DNA of 38,102 nt from contig DYPH01000051.1 of assembly GCA_020720045.1 (NCBI GenBank), positions 1-38,102 on the forward strand, in the 5' to 3' direction. The position numbers and the translations under genes are program-made. This document shows positions 32,946 through 38,102 of this stretch, in pieces (positions within the stretch are counted from its first letter, which is position 1; each line of letters begins with the position of its first letter). The stretch is from Sorangium cellulosum. Lineage in GTDB: Bacteria > Myxococcota_A > Polyangia > Polyangiales > Polyangiaceae. The notes under the pieces were generated by a model. That model searched no databases and was not told the DNA's origin. It saw only the letters and a program-made list of their open reading frames with translations.

Positions 32946-34586
32946 ATGACAGCCGCCTCTGGGCATGTTTTGGTGGCGACCGCCGTGCGTCCCCCCCTTC
33001 GAAGTGCCCTCGCGGCGACGCTCGTGCTCACGCCGCTTGGCGTGGCGCTCCCGACGGGAGCACGGGCGGGAGACGTTGAATTCACAAGCGATTCCTCCTT
33101 CCAGGCCTACGACGTGCGGAGCCCGAACGGGCAGGCGGTGCTCGTTCGTCGGCGCTTCACGACCAGCATCGGCGTCGAGAGTTTCGACCTCTTCGGCACC
33201 GTCGATGCCCCGCGACCGCGACCGACCGCCCTCGAACAGACCGGTGCGCCGAAAGCAGAATACGCCTTCCGCGCACGGCTACGCTACGACGGTGATGCCG
33301 GCATTTCCGAGCGCGAGATCAATCCAGGTAGTCCCTCCAATTTTCTCCCCAATCTCTTCCGGAGCCGCTTCGACTTCCCCTATGGCTACCTGGAGGGGCG
33401 CAACCTCGTCGGCGGGCGCATCGGCTTTCGGCTCGGGCGAATGTACCAGGTCGATCCGCTCGGCTTCTGGAACTTCGACGGCGCCCAGGTCCGCGTCGCC
33501 CCGCTCCGCATCCCGGTCGCGTTAACGGCGCTTGGAGGTGCAGAAGTCCGCGGAGGACTTGCCCTTTCCAGCCCTCGCTTCGAAGCGGAAGGGGCCTACC
33601 GGGGGGACCGGAACGGCCTCGACCCGAGCGTCCAACCGGCCTACCAGCAGGCGGCGCTCGCGCCGGCCGCCGGCCTTGGGCTGGAGGGGACCTTCGCAAG
33701 ACACGTGCATGCTGCACTTTCCTGGCGGAAGGTCTGGAACACCGGCGTCGCCTCCACCAACCTGTTTGAGCGCGTCGATGCGACCGGCGGTACCCCCATT
33801 GGAAATGGGGTCGCTTCGGCCACGACGGGGACGCTCGTCGACGGGCTCCGCGTCTCGACGGAGCGCCTCGGAGGGACTCTTGGCGCGAGCTTTGGGGACC
33901 ACGGCGGCGGCCGCGCGGGGGTCGTCTGGGATGTGCATTTTGCACGCGTTCGGAGCGGCTACGCCTCCGTCGACTGGATGCCGACGACGAAGGCGACCCT
34001 CTCCCTCGACTACGACTTCGTGCGCCCCTCCTACGACGGCGATTCCATTTGGAATTTCTTCGCTGTTTCGCCGACAAACGATCTCGGTTTTCGAGCGAGC
34101 TTCGCCCCGTCGAGGGCCCTCTCGATCGCCCTCGGGAGCCGCCTGCGCGCCTTTGGGAACGACACGACGACGACCGCCAATCCGGCGCTCCCGGCGGGGA
34201 CCACGCCAGCAGGCTACCTGCCGGCAACGGCGCGCATGTACGCGACCGGCGGGAACGTCGGTGTACGCTACACCTATGGCTCGTGGCGCATCGGCGGGCG
34301 TGTCGACGGCTCGGCCTCCCCGGATGCCTCACGCGTCGGTACCGATGTCTACGTGGAGCGCCTCTGGGACGACCGCTTCATCACCGCCCTCCGCGGCTCC
34401 CTCTGGCGCTGGCACGACGGCCTCCGCGCCGACCGGGACGCGACGAGCGTCGGGTGGGTCGGCTCCTTCGGCTACCGGTTTGACCCGAGGACTCAGGGGC
34501 GGATGGAGGTCGAGCACAACGTCAATCGGCTCTACGGCGGCCGCTTCCGCCTCCTGTTTGTTCTTACGGTGGCGGTGTCGAAATGA
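32946..34586 (+). CDS. Outer-membrane beta-barrel, likely partner of multiheme cytochrome
   Basis: This is a 546-residue protein starting at ATG 32946 (GAGAGGAA just upstream). A long signal peptide ends near TGARA. The rest is many amphipathic strands with aromatic girdles (GYLEGRNLVGGRIGFRLGRMYQ, YASVDWMPTTKATLSLDYDFV, YVERLWDDRFITALRGSLWRW) and a C-terminal strand RFRLLFVLTVAVSK. Its stop overlaps the 13-heme cytochrome start by 4 nt (ATGA). In known porin-cytochrome conduits, a barrel encases a multiheme cytochrome to carry electrons across the outer membrane. That role is inferred from the pairing; the barrel itself shows no family motif I recognise. Confidence 0.82.
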   Translation: MTAASGHVLVATAVRPPLRSALAATLVLTPLGVALPTGARAGDVEFTSDSSFQAYDVRSPNGQAVLVRRRFTTSIGVESFDLFGTVDAPRPRPTALEQTGAPKAEYAFRARLRYDGDAGISEREINPGSPSNFLPNLFRSRFDFPYGYLEGRNLVGGRIGFRLGRMYQVDPLGFWNFDGAQVRVAPLRIPVALTALGGAEVRGGLALSSPRFEAEGAYRGDRNGLDPSVQPAYQQAALAPAAGLGLEGTFARHVHAALSWRKVWNTGVASTNLFERVDATGGTPIGNGVASATTGTLVDGLRVSTERLGGTLGASFGDHGGGRAGVVWDVHFARVRSGYASVDWMPTTKATLSLDYDFVRPSYDGDSIWNFFAVSPTNDLGFRASFAPSRALSIALGSRLRAFGNDTTTTANPALPAGTTPAGYLPATARMYATGGNVGVRYTYGSWRIGGRVDGSASPDASRVGTDVYVERLWDDRFITALRGSLWRWHDGLRADRDATSVGWVGSFGYRFDPRTQGRMEVEHNVNRLYGGRFRLLFVLTVAVSK

Positions 34587-35944
34587 AGCGCGCAGAGCCT
34601 CTTTTGCTGGGCGGCCTCTTCGCCGCCGCCTTCTGGGCCCTCGCCGGCGCCCCCGCGACGACCGACCACGAAAACGTGCAAGATGCATCGGTAACCTTGC
34701 AAGATGCATCGATGCAACCTCCACGTGCCGACGAGCGATCCCCGGTGATTTACCCGGCGCAGACGATCGCGCTCCGCTTCGATCACGAAAAGCACCTCGC
34801 GCAAGGCGGCGACTGCGTGACGTGCCACGCGCAAGCGAAGACGTCGCGCCGTGTGAGTGACTCACTGATTCCGACGGGGCGGGCCTGCGACAGCTGCCAC
34901 AGCGTCGATCACGGCGATCTCAACTCGGTTCATTTTACGCAGGAAAAGCCGACGAACACCTCCATCCCTGCTGGCGGTTCCGGGCGGACGAGCACCTGCG
35001 CGACCTGCCACGTCGGGTGGGTCGCCGCCGATGGCGGGAAGGTCGCCCCGAGTCGGTTCCCGACGCCCCACCTCGCCGCGAGCGACCACGCCTTGCACGC
35101 GGCGCGCAACATCGGCTGTGCCCAGTGCCACGGCTCGATGAAAGGGGTCGGCCTGGCGACCCGCGATCAGCTCCCGACGATGGAGACCTGCCTCCGCTGC
35201 CACCAGAACGGGAGCGAGGCGGAATTTTCTCAAAAAGTGCAAGGACTTCCCAAAGGCACCTGTACGACGTGCCACGAGGCTCGCACGGAGAGCAACGGCG
35301 GCGTCGCGAAGGAGGGGCAGCGCCTCGGCGGGCGGATGCGGGTCGTTTTCCCCGAGGGGACGCTCCTCCCGCCGATGACGATGAACGGCGCCGGCCATGA
35401 CGTCGACTTCCTCGCGCGCCACAAGTTCGTCGCCGGGCTCGACTCCTCCCTCTGCGCGAACTGCCATACCGATGCATCCTGCACCGATTGCCACGACGGG
35501 CGCGTGCGGCCGCGGAACATCCATCCGAACGACTACCTCTCGCTGCATGCGACGGAAAGCCGTCTCAAAACAACGACATGTACCTCGTGTCACCAGGAGA
35601 CGAACTTCTGCCTCCCCTGCCACCAGCGCCTCGGGATCGCGTCGAGTTCGCCGCTGAACCGGAAGGACGCCTCCCGCTTTCATCCTCCGAAGGAGATCTT
35701 CTCCGACCTCCCGCGGAAGCCGGGCCACCACGCGCAAGAGGCGGCGCGCAACCTCGATAGTTGCGTCTCCTGCCATACCGAACGGGACTGCGTCGCCTGC
35801 CACGGTGCCGGCGGTCGCGGAGGCGGCTTCGATCCACACCCGAGCGGCTTCGTCGCCCGATGCGCGACGCTTTATGCGCGAAATCCGAGACCTTGCCTCG
35901 TGTGCCACGAACCGGACAGCCGCGACCTCTCGACCTGCCGCTGA
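34583..35944 (+). CDS. 13-heme c-type cytochrome
   Basis: This is a 453-residue protein starting at ATG 34583 inside the barrel gene's stop. A signal segment (LLLGGLFAAAFWALAGAPA) leads to a Pro/Asp-rich start. Thirteen CXXCH heme motifs lie at residues 78, 102, 139, 179, 203, 227, 291, 300, 333, 343, 394, 403 and 438 (first Cys). Extra His residues (FDHEKH, TPHLAASDHALH, GHH) can serve as distal ligands, as in c3/c7-type cytochromes. The protein would be exported and matured by the Ccm system and could shuttle electrons through the periplasm or through the paired barrel. The early stretch NVQDASVTLQDAS is a near tandem repeat at the DNA level. Confidence 0.95.
   Translation: MKRAEPLLLGGLFAAAFWALAGAPATTDHENVQDASVTLQDASMQPPRADERSPVIYPAQTIALRFDHEKHLAQGGDCVTCHAQAKTSRRVSDSLIPTGRACDSCHSVDHGDLNSVHFTQEKPTNTSIPAGGSGRTSTCATCHVGWVAADGGKVAPSRFPTPHLAASDHALHAARNIGCAQCHGSMKGVGLATRDQLPTMETCLRCHQNGSEAEFSQKVQGLPKGTCTTCHEARTESNGGVAKEGQRLGGRMRVVFPEGTLLPPMTMNGAGHDVDFLARHKFVAGLDSSLCANCHTDASCTDCHDGRVRPRNIHPNDYLSLHATESRLKTTTCTSCHQETNFCLPCHQRLGIASSSPLNRKDASRFHPPKEIFSDLPRKPGHHAQEAARNLDSCVSCHTERDCVACHGAGGRGGGFDPHPSGFVARCATLYARNPRPCLVCHEPDSRDLSTCR
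34677..34711 (+). repeat. Two adjacent TGCA-N3-TGCA words in a 21-bp offset repeat
   Basis: The 13-mer gcaagatgcatcg occurs at 34678-34690 and again at 34699-34711, each preceded by T to give TGCAAGATGCA. The copies encode VQDAS and LQDAS. They are the closest pair of the dispersed motif found across the window. Confidence 0.85.
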
Positions 35945-35983
35945 GCTCACCCCCAGCGACCAACAAGTTGCCAAATCGGCCGG

Positions 35984-36005
35984 GGACCGGTATCCAAACC
36001 GGTCC
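35984..36005. repeat. Short inverted repeat after the cytochrome gene
   Basis: The arms ggaccggt (35984-35991) and accggtcc (35998-36005) are perfect 8-bp complements with a 6-nt loop, 40 nt after the cytochrome stop. No T-run follows. It may be a weak terminator, an mRNA-stabilising hairpin, or an operator for the next small gene. Confidence 0.55.
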
Positions 36006-36070
36006 GCGTGGCGTGCGCAAGCCCCTTCCGGCCTGCGACGGACTCAACCGGATCCGGAAAAGGAACTGCT

Positions 36071-36325
36071 GTGAAAGAACTCGTTCGCCTGTTGCTCGAG
36101 AACCTGGTCCTCGATTTCCAAGGGGAAATCACCAGTGAGATTGTCCGTCAGCACCTGCGCGCCGACGGGAGCAAAGAGGCGAAGGCGCTCCTCGGAAAGC
36201 TTGTCGCCGACCAGGGCGTCGACGACCTCCTCCTCGTCCTGGCAGACACGCTCAAGGAGCGTCTTCGCACGGGAATCAACGAAGAAGTCGTCCGCGAAGA
36301 GCTCTCCACCTACGCCGACTCCTGA
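36071..36325 (+). CDS. Small helical protein of unknown function
   Basis: This is an 84-residue protein starting at GTG 36071, with AAAAGGA about 6 nt upstream, which decides the start. It has no signal peptide, membrane segment or cysteine. It reads as three or four amphipathic, acidic helices (KELVRLLLENLVLDF, ITSEIVRQHL, EAKALLGKLVADQGVDDLLLVLADTLKERL, INEEVVREELSTY as separate pieces). It is probably a cytoplasmic oligomerising or adaptor protein. It lies between the multiheme cytochrome and the monoheme lipoprotein, but at 126 bp from the former it may have its own promoter. I do not recognise it. Confidence 0.7.
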   Translation: MKELVRLLLENLVLDFQGEITSEIVRQHLRADGSKEAKALLGKLVADQGVDDLLLVLADTLKERLRTGINEEVVREELSTYADS

Positions 36326-36390
36326 GCGCGTGCGCCTCCGCAGATTGCGCTGCGGGGTGCCCCACTCCACCGACGGGTCGAAGAGACACA

Positions 36391-37359
36391 ATGCCGGCAA
36401 TCCTTCGCACTTCTTTCGTGCTGGTTGCCGGTTTTTTGCTGCTTGCCTGTGAAGATACTGGGGGGCTTTCGGCGCTCCCTCAAAGCATCGATCCGGTGCA
36501 CGTCACCGGGACGAACCTCGTCGACGGCGAGCTCCGGGAGCCCGAGCTCCGCGTCCGCTTCGATCGGCCGCTGTTGCCGATCAGCGTGCTCCGGCAGTCG
36601 TTGGTCGTCGTCACGAACGACAATCGGAGCGTCGAGCCGCCGGTCGTCCGTTACGACCCCGTGCTGCGCGAGATCGCGGTCGCGAGCCCGTTTCCTCCAG
36701 GAAAAGAATGGCTTACCGAGGGGGGCTACTACCGGCTCGTGCTCGGTGTCCCCGACGAGGGGGCGACGGTCGGCGGGGTGCGCGCCGTCGATGGCGGGAC
36801 GCTGGCGCGCAACGCGACGCGGACCTTCGGCTTTGTCGTCCGTGGGGCACCGACGCCGACGACGGCGACCGACTACTGCCGCGACCTGCAGCCGTGGCTC
36901 TCGGCGCGCTGCGGAAACTGCCACGGGGCGAGCGGCGGCGTGCTCGGGCTCGACGTCACGAGCCCGGCGGGCCTCAAGCGGACGGCGATCGGCGTCGTCG
37001 CCCGGCAGACGGCGAAGGGCCCAACGGTCGGCGGGACGGAACCGAGTGCGTTGGTGCTTGCCCAAGATCTTCCGAGGATCGCCCCGGGGGACCCGTCGCG
37101 TAGTTACCTGATTTACAAGGCTTTTCTCGGCGAGCAGCCACCCGCTTCGGCCCCCATCGGGTGCCCGGCGACGCCGTTCTCTGAGGCGGAACGAGGGGAG
37201 CCGCTCGCCGACCGCGATCGAAGTGCCCTCGCCGACCGGATTCCTGGCGGGGCGATGCCGCTCACCGGCCCCGGCGCGACCCGCGACGAGCTCCTCCATC
37301 TCAGCCGCTGGATCGCGGCAGGGGCGGTGCTACCGACATCGTGCGACGCCTGTCGGTAG
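36391..37359 (+). CDS. Monoheme c-type cytochrome lipoprotein with Ig-like domain
   Basis: This is a 322-residue protein starting at ATG 36391. The signal peptide ends in a lipobox (FLLLAC, Cys20). Residues 35-150 form an Ig-like beta domain of the SbsA/Big_5 kind, in which a loading-strand pattern (LRVRFDRPLLPISVLRQSLVVV) begins the domain. A single heme site CGNCH is at 174-178, in the context common to surface cytochrome lipoproteins of Polyangia. The C-terminal part has ALADRIPGGAMPLTGPGATRDELLHLSRWIAAGA, as in c-type cytochrome ends with a distal Met. It may act as an electron donor or acceptor near the multiheme conduit. Confidence 0.85.
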   Translation: MPAILRTSFVLVAGFLLLACEDTGGLSALPQSIDPVHVTGTNLVDGELREPELRVRFDRPLLPISVLRQSLVVVTNDNRSVEPPVVRYDPVLREIAVASPFPPGKEWLTEGGYYRLVLGVPDEGATVGGVRAVDGGTLARNATRTFGFVVRGAPTPTTATDYCRDLQPWLSARCGNCHGASGGVLGLDVTSPAGLKRTAIGVVARQTAKGPTVGGTEPSALVLAQDLPRIAPGDPSRSYLIYKAFLGEQPPASAPIGCPATPFSEAERGEPLADRDRSALADRIPGGAMPLTGPGATRDELLHLSRWIAAGAVLPTSCDACR

Positions 37360-37384
37360 TAGGTAGCTTCGCTTTCCGAAATAT

Positions 37385-37933
37385 TCAGTGGCTATAGGCG
37401 CTTCGCAACAATGCGAACACTACGACGCCGGTCACCGAGACGTAGAGCCAGATCGGGAAAAGAAACTTCGTAATCTTCCGATGCACGGTGAAGTTCTTCT
37501 GGAACGCGTAATAGAAGGCCGCGAGCGCCAGCGGGACGACGGGGATCGAAAGAAGCACGTGGCTCGCAAGAAGAAGCAAATACGCAAGCTTTGCGCCGCC
37601 CGCCCCCGGATACTTCGTATCGCCGTGGACGTAATGGTAGGCGAGGTAGCCGACGAGGAAGAACGTCGATGAGGCGAAGGCCCCGAGCATGAGCGCCTGA
37701 TGTTGCGCCTGCTTTTTCTGTTTGATGGCGAGCACCCCCAGAACAAGCAGAACCGCCGCAAGACCATTGAAGCTGGCATTAATCGCCGGCATAAACGCGA
37801 GCGAAGTACCGTCGTTGTGCCCCCCTTGACGGATCAGGAGCAGGTAGGCGAGAAGGGCGAGGGCGGCGACAGAGACGACGCCGTTGATGATCCAGAAGGG
37901 GCGATCGTTTTTTTCGGGGGCGGCGACGTCCAT
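37385..37933 (-). CDS. DUF420/CtaM-like membrane protein
   Basis: This is a 182-residue protein with four or five membrane helices (WIINGVVSVAALALLAYLLL, ASFNGLAAVLLVLGVLAI, LMLGAFASSTFFLVGYLAYHYV, LAYLLLLASHVLLSIPVVPLAL, FLFPIWLYVSVTGVVVFALL, each cut to size). The typical DUF420 sequence is clear: PAINASFNGLA, HGDTKYPG, SHVLLS, HRKITKFLFPIWLYVSVTGVVV. The CtaM branch of this family is needed for maturation of heme A-containing cytochrome c oxidase in Firmicutes. The conserved His residues could bind copper or heme. The partial gene at 38010 lies 76 bp upstream on the same strand. The gene faces the monoheme lipoprotein gene. Confidence 0.92.
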   Translation of the reverse strand: MDVAAPEKNDRPFWIINGVVSVAALALLAYLLLIRQGGHNDGTSLAFMPAINASFNGLAAVLLVLGVLAIKQKKQAQHQALMLGAFASSTFFLVGYLAYHYVHGDTKYPGAGGAKLAYLLLLASHVLLSIPVVPLALAAFYYAFQKNFTVHRKITKFLFPIWLYVSVTGVVVFALLRSAYSH

Positions 37934-38009
37934 GGCGCCGCGTCCTAGTGCACTCGACGACGATCGGCGAGGGGCACGAACGGAAGAAGGCCCGCGTGGA
38001 TGGGGTCGG

Positions 38010-38102
38010 TCAAAACGGATTCCCCACGCCCCCGAAGAGCTGCGAGACTCCTAGGTAGCTGCTCGGAATCTCCTTTTCGGAGTGCGACACGTCCTCGCGA
38101 AA
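38010..38102 (-). CDS. C-terminal 30 residues of a truncated gene
   Basis: From the window edge, one - strand frame is open for 30 codons to TGA 38012-38010 (..EIPSSYLGVSQLFGGVGNPF). Its third positions are about three-quarters G/C, higher than in a competing frame that runs to 37945. It is too short to identify. Its neighbour suggests, without proof, a respiratory or oxidase-related gene. Confidence 0.5.
   Translation of the reverse strand, partial: FREDVSHSEKEIPSSYLGVSQLFGGVGNPF

Larger units (their letters stand above)
390..35483. repeat. Dispersed motif TGCA-N3-TGCA, 20 copies (first to last)
   Basis: The motif's 11-bp copies start at 390, 515, 1697, 2008, 2422, 3263, 7614, 10764, 14723, 15709, 21988, 22290, 22485, 25791, 27591, 33706, 33934, 34677, 34698 and 35473. 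TGCA is its own complement, so the word is symmetrical apart from the centre. Copies fall in all three codon phases and in genes of either direction. I counted only about five TGCA pairs at other nearby offsets. The span given here is simply from first to last copy. Confidence 0.75.

Overview
The window looks like a chromosomal segment of a high-GC Myxococcota bacterium, probably of the Polyangia. The evidence is GC-rich third codon positions, three Hanks-type Ser/Thr kinases with C-terminal membrane anchors, two formylglycine-generating-enzyme-like (SUMF1) surface proteins, many lipoproteins, and a surface protein with a MYXO-CTERM-like tail. I see no tRNA, rRNA, CRISPR array, insertion sequence or integrase.

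Bases 1-4575 hold the most unusual locus, a RiPP-like system. On the + strand are the end of a radical SAM protein with a SPASM cysteine pattern, a small peptide gene overlapping it by 4 nt, and a fusion of a B12-binding radical SAM enzyme with a protein-isoaspartate-methyltransferase-like domain. Converging on this from the - strand are a second small peptide gene and an unknown protein overlapping it by 20 nt. The two peptides share a leader in exact register (residues 6-23, DD[RK]AA[VI]L.RR..LV..AL) and then carry five and four copies of a P-x-P-C-L-S/T motif, most with an Asp-Ala/Ser/Gly-Gly dipeptide context nearby. This is a plausible substrate for the two radical SAM enzymes and the methyltransferase. 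At 9.0-10.7 kb, beyond a YbjN-like gene and the helicase HrpA, a secreted protein with a PqqD-like fold is followed closely by a RimK-like ATP-grasp enzyme. These could belong to the same or a second peptide-modification system.

Bases 10.7-22.9 kb are mainly household genes: a beta-helix surface protein, a small membrane zinc-finger protein, recA, comM/yifB, an acetyl-CoA hydrolase/transferase, an outer-membrane barrel, a SUMF1 lipoprotein, hflX, an M18 aminopeptidase and a lipoprotein made of four six-cysteine modules. Bases 22.9-32.0 kb form a signalling and envelope region. An inverted pair of similar modules (kinase plus TPR/PEGA-type protein) flanks a SUMF1 protein and a third kinase. 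In the right-hand copy, three consecutive + strand genes each carry an apparent single-base frame disruption.

Bases 32.9-37.4 kb encode an outer-membrane barrel overlapping a 13-heme c-type cytochrome, a small helical protein and a monoheme lipoprotein. This resembles a porin-cytochrome electron conduit. The right edge holds a DUF420/CtaM-like membrane protein and the last 30 codons of another gene.

Across the whole window, the interrupted word TGCA-N3-TGCA occurs 20 times by my count, where about 0.4 copies are expected from an assumed GC content near 67%. It lies in all three codon phases and on both coding strands, so it appears to be a DNA-level iterated motif.
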